From NCBI GenBank assembly GCA_030340625.1, contig JAOPHQ010000376.1, positions 1 through 64,000 on the forward strand: a DNA stretch of 64,000 nt, in the 5' to 3' direction. The translations under genes were made by a program, and so were the position numbers. The stretch comes from Merluccius polli. Its lineage: Eukaryota; Chordata; Actinopteri; Gadiformes; Merlucciidae. Within the stretch, counting starts at the first letter, position 1. Each line of letters opens with the position of its first letter. Shown here piece after piece: positions 45,126 through 63,692 of the stretch. Below the pieces are notes generated by a model. The model was not told where the DNA came from and ran no database searches. It saw only the letters and a list, made by a program, of their open reading frames with translations.

Positions 45126-48100
45126 ATGGCGGGCGACGAGTCGGGCACAACGCTGGGACAGCCTCATCTTTCCAAGCAAGACTTAAATACTCTGGTACGT
45201 GGGGGTTTCTTTACGTCGCTTTATGGTGTATAATATTGTTTGTTCAGTTTTCCACCCACCAAAAAATAAAAAACCCACCGGGAACGAGACGTTTTGCGAC
45301 GGGTTGCGGCCGGCGGGGCGCCGCACTCAGGGCCGCGGGCCGACACGCTTCCTAGGCGGGCGTGGGCCACGCCGACCGTCCGCGGTCTAGATGGGTGATT
45401 TTTAAACGTTTATGTGCCCCCCAGTTCATGGTTTTTATGTAAATTAAAGAGAGACTGGTAGTGGGGGAGGTGTCATATTCCCCCCCCCCCATCACCCCCC
45501 ACTGTGAGGTTTGGGTGTCTTGAAAAGCTGTTGGGTGGCACAAAGGAAACTGCTGTTTTAATAACTTGCATGAATAGTGGGTATGACGATATGGATCCAA
45601 CACGGACACTGAGGGCAAGAGAGACCATGTCATCAATGGACCATGTTATCTCTTCTCATGTATGAATGATGGCTTATAGTGGCTCGTTGACCTGAACTGC
45701 CTGAGATTAAAGCCGTTGAGGTTATCAGGACACATGGGTGTAGCTGTGTGACCAGCCTGGTGGGACACCACTGGAGGTGGACACTAAGCAGACGAATCGT
45801 CACACAACACAAACTTGCCATTCATTGTTACACCATGATTATGTGTGATGAGACTATCTTGCAGGATTTAAATCAGTCATATCTTGCTGTATCTAAGGGT
45901 CGTAAACCGCATGGCCTGATTGGGCTCCTGTTTTGTAGTTCTCGGTGCTGCTAGTTAACGGATGTCGTGTCTTTTTTTACACCAGGATGTGTCAAAACTG
46001 ACCCCTCTCTCTCAAGAGATCATCAGCAGACAGGCCACCATCAACATTGGTAAGGAATTGCGTTCATAGCCCCGCTTTCTCCTCCACTGTGTTTAAAACT
46101 TGACTACGTGCTTCTAGTTGCATTGAAAATGTGTACCTTCCCAGACACATGACGTAATGCACAGCTTTGCCCGTGTTTGTCAGTTCTTTGATTACTTTTT
46201 TTTGTATTGAAAAGCAAGTGCTGTATTTCCTGCTCTGCTCTGATTGGCTCCTAATATGGCACTGATCCTCCATATTCGCTCTACCCTGCTCTTCTCCAGG
46301 CACCATCGGTCATGTGGCCCACGGCAAGTCCACAGTGGTCAAGGCCATCTCCGGTGTCCACACTGTCCGCTTCAAGAACGAGTTGGAGAGGAACATTACC
46401 ATCAAGCTAGGATATGCCAACGCCAAGGTAAGGGTTAGGGTTAGGGTAACCCCCTTATGTTATATGTGGCTGTGTGTAGGGTGTGCACTGTGATGTTCAC
46501 ATCTAGAGCGGGGAAATGACATGCATAATATATTATGTTGTAATGTTTTCTGTATTATATGGGATTGTGATGAATGTTGTTGTCTTTTTCTGGTCTAACA
46601 CCGGTCATGGCTACTTTATTAATTATTGTTGTCATTTTTCTGTGAATTCTTAATGTTAAAATCCCAAGTATTATGTCATTCTTACTATTGAGGTTTTGGC
46701 TCAAAAACATTGTAATAATGTTTTTGATGAACCTGTTTTTGATGAACCTCTTGCCAAGCCTAACTTCCATCCGGTTAGTTGCTGTTCTTGGTTCATTTTC
46801 TCCATCCATCTACCATTCTGTTTGTCTCTCATGATGAATCCTCCATGGCTCCCCCCACCCCCTCTGTTTCATTGACCCTCCATGTTTGTTGCCACCAGGT
46901 GTACAAGCTGGCCGACCCCAGCTGTGCCCGGCCCGAATGCTACAGATCCTGTGGCAGCAGCACTCCAGATGAGTTCCCCACAGACATTCCCGGCACCAAG
47001 GGCAACTTCAAGCTGGTCAGGTGAGACACACAGAGGCGCTTTTTGTTTAACTTGACTAAGATTCTTCTTCTGTCTGTCTGTCTGTCTCTCTCGCTCTCGC
47101 TCCCCACTTCTCTGTGTGTGTTTTTTATTTACTCATGTTCTTCCCTCCAGACATGTGTCATTCGTGGACTGTCCCGGTCACGACATCTTGATGGCCACCA
47201 TGTTGAACGGCGCTGCGGTCATGGACGCAGCCCTTCTGCTGATTGGTGAGTCTTCTCTCTGTGGGAGTTGTTGGAGTCCTTGTCTGTTTGTTTGAGGAGG
47301 GAAACGTTGACGTAACAGATTGATTTGCCATTCATTTCAGGAGCAGTATAACAAAAATACATTTCTTCGTGGGTGGTCCTCAATGAATCCTCATACTGCG
47401 TCTCCTATTTTAACTTTTGCCTTCACTTTCTTCTTCCTCTGCGAGTTATACTTTGGTCAAAATGCATCCCCTGAGTGGTTATTAATCATCCCTCTTCTTG
47501 GCTCTCTGTTGACCATTAAATACTCGGAAAAGGATACTTAATGCGATCAGTCTGTTTGTGTTGAATGTCATTTCCTGTGTCAAATTTCAAATTATAGCCG
47601 AAAGAGAAACTGCAACAACAGTAAAAGACAGTTGCAGCACATGAACAAAGCTTGAACTAAAATCCACCTGACTAGTAGGGGACCCAGATGACCTTCAGTC
47701 TGCCTAACGGACCTCGTTTGTTCTGCTGTCCCCGTCTGCTCTCCAGCGGGCAACGAGTCTTGTCCCCAGCCCCAGACCTCAGAGCATCTCGCCGCCATCG
47801 AGATCATGAAGCTGAAGCACATCCTGATCCTGCAGAACAAGATCGACCTGGTGAAGGAGAGCCAGGCCAAGGAGCAGTACGAGCAGATCCTGGCCTTTGT
47901 TCAGGGTGAGTGACTCCCTCTTAGGCATGGGACAATGTGAAAATGATTATCAAAAGAAATGTTTTGCGATTCACGGTGATCATCAAAATATGCTTAAAAC
48001 TCAAAATGGCACTAAAACATACTGGAATCCCTTTTCCTTACATTTTGATAGGAAACAAATATTTGTATTGCACAGATAGGACACATCTTAGTGAACATAC

Positions 48101-48512
48101 TTTTCAGTGAAAAACAAAAGGGCAAGCCGCCTCTGAGCCTTCAGCCATGGTGACGGGCTTAGGCTGTAGGAATGACTGGATAAATGTGGGCTCCCCCTTG
48201 TGGCGAATTCAAAATAAATCAATATAGGATTGTTTGTTAAACAGCTAGACGGCTTTTTCAAGTCACTCATGTGAAGACATTCACGATTATCCCGATTCAC
48301 GATAACGATAATGGAAAATTCACCACGATCAACGTATTGTGTTTTTTATAGCGACCCGTGATCAAATTGCATATCCCATCCCTCAAGTGTACTCTGATCC
48401 GGGTCCCTGATGTGAAAACCCCCTAAAAGCATAGTCATAGATGTTCTTTACATTGCGTTCAAACCAGTTGGGCCGGCTGGCCTCTAGTGTTCCAGTGTTG
48501 AGCTGTGCTGTT

Positions 48513-48543
<31 letters not shown>

Positions 48544-51015
48544 TGCAGGCACGGTGGCCGAGGGAGCGCCCATCATCCCCATCTCGGCCCAGCTCAAGTA
48601 CAACATCGAGGTGGTGTGTGAGTACATCGTCAAGAAGATCCCCGTCCCAATGAGAGATTTCACCTCTGAGCCCAGGCTCATCGGTAAGAACCACGCGACC
48701 AGCCAATGAAGCTGATGACCTCATATTTGATCATTTTAAGGCCATATCTTCTCAATGTAATTCATCTGCTATAAAACTGGGTATCGAGATAAGTCAATAT
48801 CTTCATTTCATGACGATTCAATACCATTGAAAGACACTAAACGATAATATTGAGTGATTGCCCGGCCCCATTTGAAATTGCTCTTGAAAATGTTGTTCTA
48901 ATTCCTCAATTGGTGACTTTGCCTCAGTGATCCGATCATTTGACGTGAACAAGCCTGGCTGTGAGGTGGATGACCTGAAGGGAGGAGTGGCTGGAGGCAG
49001 TATCCTCAAGGGGGTGCTCAAGGTAAGGGCTCAGATCAATGTGCCCTGTCTGAAGACTAACTCGCGTAGATCTGTATGTATCTAGCCACCACTGGTAAAT
49101 GTGCTCCGTAACCTGAACCACCTCCTGGTTCTCTCCGTGGGCAGGTGGGCCAGGAGCTGGAGGTGCGTCCAGGCATCGTGTCCAAAGACCACGAGGGCAA
49201 GCTGATGTGCAAGCCCATCTTCTCCAAGATCGTGTCCCTGTTCGCCGAGCACAATGACCTGCAGTATGCTGCCCCTGGAGGCCTTATCGGTATAACGCCT
49301 CCACACTTGTCCACTTGGCTATCTTTGAAGTCATGACGTCACTGTGTTTAGATCTTGACACTGTTATGCATTGTCTTAAGACTCCTCAGTGTAAATTGAT
49401 TTAAAAAGATCACTACCTAAAGATTGTTTACGTATAAGGATTTTAAGAAGGAAAATATCAAAAAACAAGTATCCTTGGATATGTAGACGACACAAATACG
49501 GATATGAATTCTAGGCTAGGATTGGAAATGCTTTCTGAAATAAGATCGAGCCTAAAGGAAGCAGAACCCTAACCGTGAACCCCATGAACTTCTCAGGCGT
49601 GGGCACCAAGATCGACCCCACACTCTGCCGAGCGGATCGTATGGTGGGTCAGGTGCTTGGTGCGGTGGGTGCTCTGCCCGAGATCTTCACCGAGCTCGAG
49701 ATCTCTTACTTCCTGCTCAGGAGGCTGCTGGGAGTCCGCACAGAGGGAGACAAGAAGGCTGCCAAGGTAGGCCGTCCAGAAAAATGCATCCTGGGAAATG
49801 TAGTCGGCTAATGTTGCGCGGAAAAGAGGCTGCCGCCACAGGGTGGTCTGATGTCCTATTTGTCAAATGTCCATGTAAGGGTCTCCTGTCTTGTTCATGT
49901 ACTTTTGATATGAATCATCGTAGTTTTGATCTCAACCTTGAGACCTGCTTAGGATATGCCACAAAAAACACGGAGCATGATTCTTACAATGTATAGACTT
50001 CATTGCATGCGATCAAAATCAAAAGGTAAAAACAAAGTGACCAAAGACGGCCGTCGGCATGCAGCATAAAACGTGCAGCTCTCAAAAAAAGATCTGGAAG
50101 ATGAACCGTGTCTACACAACCTTAATATGAAAACCAATGAACACACCGTGTCTCTCCCTCACCCCCATAGGTCCAGAAGTTGTCTAAAAACGAGGTTCTG
50201 ATGGTGAACATCGGGTCTCTGTCCACCGGAGGCCGCGTCAGCGCCGTGAAGGCTGACTTGGCCAAGATCGTCCTGACGAACCCCGTCTGCACGGAGGTCG
50301 GAGAGAAGATCGCCCTCAGCCGCCGCGTGGAGAAACATTGGCGGTGAGTTCAGGGGCTTTTGCTGCATTTAGATGGGTGGGTGGGTGGGTGTGGTCCCTG
50401 ATGGGGTCATCCAGGTCTATATCCAATTAGATTTATTAAAATGAATCCTTGGCTAAGATAATATTTAAGTAAACAATTATTTAAAGGCCCCATGAAATTA
50501 TAAATCACTGTTAATTGTTTATTTAGCTTTTGTTATATGCCAAATAAATGTCAAATTTGTTTTCTCTTCCAAATGTTTGACTCATCCTGCACTCGGGCGT
50601 TTGCTAATTTGGTGTCCAATGAAATGCTTTCTCAAGTTTTAAATCCTCCACAAGAGAGAGCTGTCATCATGGGTTTCCATGTTGAGCTGCTAGCTACGGT
50701 CAACCTGGCGGCACATTCAGTGCTATTGCATACTGTAAACGCCAATCAATATCCGAGACGAGTCCCTGTCCTAGCTTCTTGTTTTTACCGGAAATACGTA
50801 AATATGCAGAATCAAATCCCTTTGAAGCCCTCTGACTTCTGTTTCACAGGGCCTTTAATTGAAAGGCTTCCCTGTAGCGTGCTTGTTCTCCATGCCGTTC
50901 GTTCATCCGTCATTGGTTTGTCTGATTTATCTGTGTTTTTTTTTCCTGCAGTCTGATTGGCTGGGGCCAGATCAGGCGGGGTGTGACCATCACACCCACC
51001 GTGGACGACGACTGA
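45126..51015 (+). CDS. eif2s3: Translation initiation factor eIF2 subunit gamma
   Basis: GTPase subunit of eIF2, which carries initiator Met-tRNA to the 40S ribosome as the GTP ternary complex. Twelve exons: 45126-45194, 45986-46049, 46300-46427, 46899-47020, 47151-47245, 47747-47905, 48549-48683, 48928-49022, 49145-49289, 49597-49766, 50171-50343 and 50952-51015. All phases agree and give 472 aa, the same as human. The P-loop GHVAHGKST is at residues 48-56, DCPGH (G3) at 134-138 and NKID (G4) at 190-193. The zinc-ribbon-like insert has [15 protein letters not shown]. The C-terminal barrel ends [13 protein letters not shown]. Nothing is missing or broken. Intron 6 ends in about 26 C residues against the acceptor. 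Confidence 0.98.
50485..50854. mobile_element. MITE with TTAA target duplication
   Basis: TTAA (50481-50484) followed by AGGCCCCATGAAA, and TTTCACAGGGCCT followed by TTAA (50855-50858). The ends are inverted with two mismatches. TTAA duplications are typical of piggyBac- and Kolobok-type elements. It fills most of eif2s3 intron 11. Confidence 0.75.
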
Positions 51016-51568
51016 TGAAGGACTGGAGCCAAACCAGAATGTTTTTACGATACTACGGTGACGCTCCTAAAGCCCGGAAGACACGACCATTACACTTTAT
51101 TATTTTACACCGGAGGAGGAGGACGGGAAGCCACAAGGGACAGATTTCAATAGTTTAAAGTTGACATGTCTGTCTGCGTACCCTGCGCAGGACAGGTGGG
51201 GGCGGAGCTAACGGAACGTACCGTTCTCACCTGCCCTGCGGCGTTAGACCAGAGGAGGGCGCTGTGGACAGGCGGAGACGGCCTTTTTTAAAAATTAGAA
51301 TACAAAACTATTGGATCAGGGATTAGGTGGGATTTTAGTCCGATTATATTCCTATTAAAAAAAACTAATACAGAGCATACAGACTCCCAGGCGCTTTCCG
51401 TGTGATGATCTGAGGCCTGTTTTGCCGTAGATGTTTGCCTAAATTATAGGGCGCTGTCGAGCCTCACAGCCTTTACAATAAAACGTGCATCTGGTTTCCG
51501 TACGCAGCTGAGAGGGTGGCAGCGCAGCGGTGACATGCTGTCCTTTGTGCTCATTTGGATCTAATAAA
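51016..51568 (+). other. eif2s3 3' UTR with poly(A) signals
   Basis: AATAAA at 51477-51482 and again at 51563-51568 (in CTAATAAAATAC). No further gene is seen before lrrc31. Confidence 0.75.
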
Positions 51569-52182
51569 ATACATTTGGAGGAAACCTGCGTCCCGGTTGC
51601 ATTTTCTTGTTTTGGTTTAAGCGTGTTAAATGAAGACCGTCGCAGTGGACGAGTCTGGAAACACAACGGACGCCGCAGTATTACTTAGGCGCGTGTGTGT
51701 GTGTTTCGTACGTTTGCTCCATGTAATGAAGTATTAAAATGTTTAGTAGAAAGCGACTTTTCAACAAAAAGAAACCGCCAGATTCCTCTGGCGTTCATCC
51801 GTACCGCAGCAGGAAATACTTGGAAGGTGTTACTATAAGTTACAGGTATTTCAGAAATGTGCTTATAGGAAAGCGGGCCTCCCAGCTATTTAAAGTGTTA
51901 AGGTGACGTGACACGAACCCACCTGTAGGGGGCGACGTGGGGCAAGTGTGTGTTGACTAAAGGTGTGTGTCGCCACTTCCGGGATGAGGCACCTGAGCAG
52001 CACGTGACCCCCCCTACCCCGGGTTCATACCTGCGTGGAAACCGACGACCAGAGGTTGAAACAGCATAAGACATGAAATGTCAGGAGTTATTGATTTATT
52101 TATAGTCTGTCAGTGTCGGTGCAGTTGAATATGACCTCTTCAATGTAGTGGGGAGGTCCACTTTACAATCTCCACGGATCAA
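51569..52182 (+). other. Region between eif2s3 and lrrc31
   Basis: No gene recognised. Presumed lrrc31 promoter and 5' UTR; no TATA box was assigned. Confidence 0.4.
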
Positions 52183-56589
<4,407 letters not shown>

Positions 56590-57852
56590 TGTGGACAGGG
56601 GTTTGATTTGGTGGAGAGAAATAGAGATTTGAGAGTTGAGATTGGATTGGATTTCTTTCATTGCTATACTGGGCTGGGCGGTATGGACAAAATCAAATAT
56701 CAATATTTGGGACCAAATATACCAATATTGATATTGCGACAATATTGTAGGGATGACTATTAGTGCCTTCACAAAATATTTACAGGGAGATTTTTGATAA
56801 ATAATCATCAGTAATGTGGATATAATGACTAAGTGGGTAAAGGCAAATAATGGAGCAGCTAGAACAGTCCAGTCATTTCAGAAAATCACTTTACGGTAAT
56901 GCAGCCTTTAAACCAAAAAGACAACACTTATGCCCTGCGGCGATATCTGAAATCTAAGACGGTTTCTAGTCTCATATCATATATCGTCATAATATCGATA
57001 TATTGCCGGGCCCTACCTGGTATAACTAATAGGAAACAACAATGACGCTACCACTGAAATAATTTAGTTGGAGGACAAATGATTGTATTAAATCTACAGT
57101 GCTGATAATATTGAATTCTGGAAACGTTTTGAATGTTTTGAGAGTTGATTCAAATGGTTTTATATTCAAACATTTCATTTCGATGTGTTTTGAATTGGAT
57201 ACACTTGTAATGGCTGATATGCAGAGACTGATGATGTCGTTGAGTTCAGGTGTTTTATATTTATCTTGATTGCAGCGCACACTGAGCACTTATGTACTTC
57301 TGATGCACATGAAAACACTGGAAAGTCACATGAAAATACGATGTCAAAATAAATGTACATGTACGTTGTAATTCTCAGTTTCACCATTTTTCAAAAGTCT
57401 TGTAGACCGGACAGACGTTTCCAACTTTTGACTTTAGGTGTACCACTACATTGTTATGAAGACCTTTCGCAGACCACCTTATAAATAGTATATTTATTTT
57501 CAATTATCTATATACGTTTTTTCGATAAGTGTAAATTTGTCTTTCAAGAATAAAATCCCAGTGCCACCTGCAGTACCCTCGCCTTAAAAAACACTTTTGT
57601 GGGAAACGGACTTATTCAGATTCACTGCTTTTATTTGACCAAAACGTTATCAACGGTATTAATCGCTGATATGACGACAATCAGAGTGATCTTCATCTTT
57701 TCCCCGGGTGTCGTTGGCGCTTGGCTCGGTGGGTCGGGGGGCCGCCCATCAGGGGGTCTCCCATCAGGGGGTCTCCCATCAGGGGCGCTCCGGTCACCCC
57801 AGGGTGTTCAGGAGCAGAGGGGGGGGGGGGGGGGGGGGGGGGCGTGTCTGAG
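56590..57852. other. Region between the convergent lrrc31 and lrrc34 genes
   Basis: Contains 56668-57016, which begins GGGCTGGGCGGTATGG and ends AATATCGATATATTGCC-GGGCCC, a relative of the MITE at 32723-33055 (its right half is nearly the same). AATAAAATCCC near 57549 could be a plus-strand poly(A) signal for lrrc31. A G-run is at about 57818-57842. No coding exon is seen. Confidence 0.6.
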
Positions 57853-60469
<2,617 letters not shown>

Positions 60470-60479
<10 letters not shown>

Positions 60480-60563
60480 GGCAACAGGACGCGGGACCGC
60501 GACAGGACGCGGGACCACGACAAGGGGAGGAGAGAAGGTCGCCATGGCGACAGGACGCAGGAC
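60470..60563. repeat. Minisatellite, left part (interrupted by a hAT-type element)
   Basis: Units contain GTCGCCATGGCGACAGGACGC and GGACCGCGACAGGGGAGGAG-like sequence. The same repeat resumes at 62326 after the inserted element, so both parts were one array. The lrrc34 start codon lies in its first unit. Confidence 0.85.
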
Positions 60564-62325
60564 CAGGGGCGAGGCTAGCCCATTTTTAGGGGTGCTGAAG
60601 CACCCCTAAAAACAGGCTCAGCACCCCTAAAACTTGGGTAAGAAATGTTGTTATTCTAAAAATGTTGTTTGTCTTTGACAGGGTTAAATAATGTCCAAAA
60701 CATACTCCGTAGTTTGTGGTTTAAAATGTATATGTTAAGGACGAAAATGAAAACATCCCCGCTTAGCAAATGGTATCATCCTCTTCTCACCCCTCCTTCT
60801 CCTCTGCACCGCTCCGCAGCCCGACCGTCCAGCGCGACTCACGCAGAGTGGGATCCGTTTAGTTGTAGTGTTGTGAATCAACTCAGTAAGTGCTCCAAAG
60901 CTGTCTCACACTTCTTTCCTTTTACCGAGAGTTGTTCCGATTCCGATACCATATCGGTGAGTGCTGGAGTCCAGGCACCGTTTACCAGTTAGCTCTGTTA
61001 GCCCGGTTAGCTCCGTTAGCGCCATTAGCGCGGCTACAGTCGAACTGGAGTCCATTTATTAAGCAGAAACAGCAGCGCCACAAGTACCTGTGTAATCGGG
61101 AGTCATGTCAACATGACGTCAGTTACGTAAATAACTTACGTAATTTGCGTAAGTTACGTTATTTACGTAAATTACGTAAATAACGTAACTTACGCAAATT
61201 ACGTAAGTTATTTACACAATTTACGTAATTTACGTAAATTGTGTAAATAACTTACGTAACTCGCGCGTCTTTTCTGGTCCGTCGTCATGGAAACATGAAG
61301 CCCTGCCAGTGGTGCGGCGTTTGGACCAGAGTGAAAACAATTTACGTAATTTACGTACTTTATTTACGTTATTTACGTAATTTACGTAAGTTACGTTATT
61401 TACGTAATTTGCGTAAATAACGTAACTTACGCAAATTACGTAAGTTATTTACGTAATTTGCGTAAATTACGTAAATAACTTAACTTACGTAAATTACGTA
61501 AGTTACGTTATTTACGTAAGTTACGTAATTTGCGTAAGTTACGTTATGCACGTAAATTACGTAAATAACGTAACTTACGTAAATTACGTAATTAACGTAA
61601 GTTAAGTAATTTACGTAACTTACGCAAATTACGTAAATAACTTACGTAATTTGCGTAAGTTACGTTATTTACGTAAGTTACGTAAATTGCGTAACTTACG
61701 TAATTTACGTAAGTTACGTAAATAACTTACGTAAGTTACGTTATTTACGTAATTTACGTAAGTTATTTACGTTACATATGTAATTTACGTAAATTGCGTA
61801 ACTTACGTAAATTACGTAAATAACTTACGTAATTCGCGCGTCTTTTCTGGTCCGTCGTCATGGAAACATGAAGCCCTGCCAGTGGTGCGGCGTTTGGACC
61901 AGAGTGAAAACAAACGAAACGACACATCACTGTATACCACCAGTATGTGTGAAAACACTCACTGTGGCTTTTTAAATTAATTGTTATTTATTCATAGATA
62001 TTTATTTATTTATATCTGTTATTTTTCAGTTGTCTGACTATCAAACCAGACAATAAAATAAAGTTAAATGGTTTATTTTGCTGTATTCATTCATGTTTTA
62101 CAGAGGATTTAACCTGAACCAGGCTTTGCAACAATAATAATCACATCACATTCATGGGGGCATAGTATATACTAACTCCTAGCGTTACTCTGTGTGTGTG
62201 TGTATGATAAAGTTATTTTTCAATAGACATATTTTTTGTTTTTGTGTGAAAAAAGGGTGGGTGGTGGCAGTGGGGCTCATTGGGTGCTCAGCACCCCTAA
62301 AGCTCTGACCCTAGAATCGCCCCTG
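60564..62325. mobile_element. Complete non-autonomous hAT-type element, 1762 bp, perfect 8-bp target duplication
   Basis: The left end is CAGGGGCGAGGCTAGCCC and the right end, read inverted, is CAGGGGCGATTCTAGGG; both are followed inward by TTTAGGGGTGCTGA. CGCAGGAC occurs at 60556-60563 and 62326-62333, a perfect 8-bp duplication. The interior holds TTACGTAA arrays (61123-61260 and 61339-61837) and a 78-bp module present twice (61261-61338 and 61838-61911). No transposase frame was recognised. A partial copy is at 30391-31155. Confidence 0.9.
61123..61837. repeat. TTACGTAA palindrome arrays
   Basis: Dense succession of TTACGTAA, TTGCGTAA, ATTACG and AAATAACG words on both strands, interrupted once by the 78-bp module. 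The period is irregular (about 8-16 bp), unlike a simple microsatellite. Confidence 0.92.
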
Positions 62326-62575
62326 CGCAGGACCATGATAGGGGAGGAAAGAAGGTCACCATTGGCGACAGGGGAGGAGAGAAGGTCGCCATGGCGACAG
62401 GACGCTGGACCGCGACAGGGGAGGAGAGAAGGTCGCCATGGCGACAGGACGCAAGACCGCGACAGGGGAGGAGATAAGGGCGCCACATGGCGACAGGACG
62501 CGGGACCGCGACAGGGGAGGAGGGGAAGGTTCGCCATGGCAACAGGACGCAGGACCATGATAGGAGAGAACCAAG
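62326..62575. repeat. Minisatellite, right part
   Basis: About five units with GGGGAGGAGAGAAGGTCGCC, ATGGCGACAGGACGC and GGACCGCGACAG, with variable sub-blocks, continuing the array at 60470-60563. Confidence 0.9.
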
Positions 62576-63538
62576 ACGCGTCTTTCACGTTTTTTTTAAT
62601 AAAACAAACCCCAACAGCTGATTTAAAAGCAGGTGTCAAACGCCAATGTGGTTATGCACTAGCAAGGCAATCGGCTAATAAACTTATTATTACAAGTCAT
62701 GTACAGAAATTAACAGAATCGACAAGGACATCTTTTTTTTTTGCTGTTGTTGTACAAAACCAAGACGATCATGACAACCAGATGCAAGATGTAAATCTCC
62801 GCTGCTCACGAAGGCCTACAATGATTAAGAGTTTATACTTAACGTACGAACTTGAAACGAACCAACGTGTGTAAATTAACTAGGGATGGGCATAATTAAT
62901 CGATGATCGATCAGATCGTTAAGAAATGTGTCGATCAATTTATATTGTTATCGATCAAAAGGACGTGTTGCATACTGTGAGTCTTGAAGCGGTGCGGTGA
63001 TCGCGGCTTTAGTTCCCCGTGTCTGATCACTGTAATTCGGAGCGTGAATATCGGTTGAATATCTAATATCTTTCTAACTTTATAAAACACTTTAGTATTT
63101 TTTAAGCCGATAGTCGCACATCCCTCGTAACTACGCCGTGAAGGTGAACCCTCCCGGACTCCGCTATTAACATGAACCGCTCCGCCGGAGGAGCCGCGCA
63201 CGTCCACACGCACCGGACACCACAATACAAACACACATGTTTTACATTTGATTGCTTTTAAATAAAGTTGTGTGCAGTTATACAGTAAATAGGATTATTG
63301 ATTAATGACCGATCGCGTACTGCGGTCAAGACAGACGTCTCTCGGTTCGCGTGGTCAAGTCAGCCGCTTCAACATTTTCAATATTTCCATAACTGTGACA
63401 TTTTAGCAAAAAGTTCAGCCTCATATGTTTTCTGACTAAGGTATTGCTTTTAGATAGTTCATGCAATTGTTTCTAAATGTGTGGCTCATCTTTTTGTCGC
63501 GAGCCTTTTCCGAGCGCCGGCTGCATATTGTATAGGCA
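62576..63538. other. Intergenic, no gene seen
   Basis: Includes 62884-63122, which starts TAGGGATGGGCATAATTAAT and ends near GTCGCACATCCCT. The inverted-looking ends suggest another small element, but no clean target duplication was found. Confidence 0.4.
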
Positions 63539-63692
63539 CAGGGCCGTTTCTAGGCATATGCGGACTATGCGGCTGCATAGGGCCCCGCCGCCACCAGGGC
63601 CCCCCCCCCCCCCCCCCCCGTCACACGTGATAACATAGGGGCCCCAAATTTTTATCTCACATAGGGCCCCCAAACAGCTAGAAACGGCCCTG
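63539..63692. mobile_element. 154-bp hAT-type MITE with perfect 8-bp target duplication
   Basis: Starts CAGGGCCGTTTCTAGG and ends CTAGAAACGGCCCTG. Both sides carry TATAGGCA (63531-63538 and 63693-63700). Internal poly-C (63600-63619) flanked by GGGCCCC blocks. Confidence 0.92.

Noticed and set aside
62236..62874. 212-aa plus-strand open frame
   Set aside because: Consists of the hAT-type element end plus minisatellite; no domain or codon signature.
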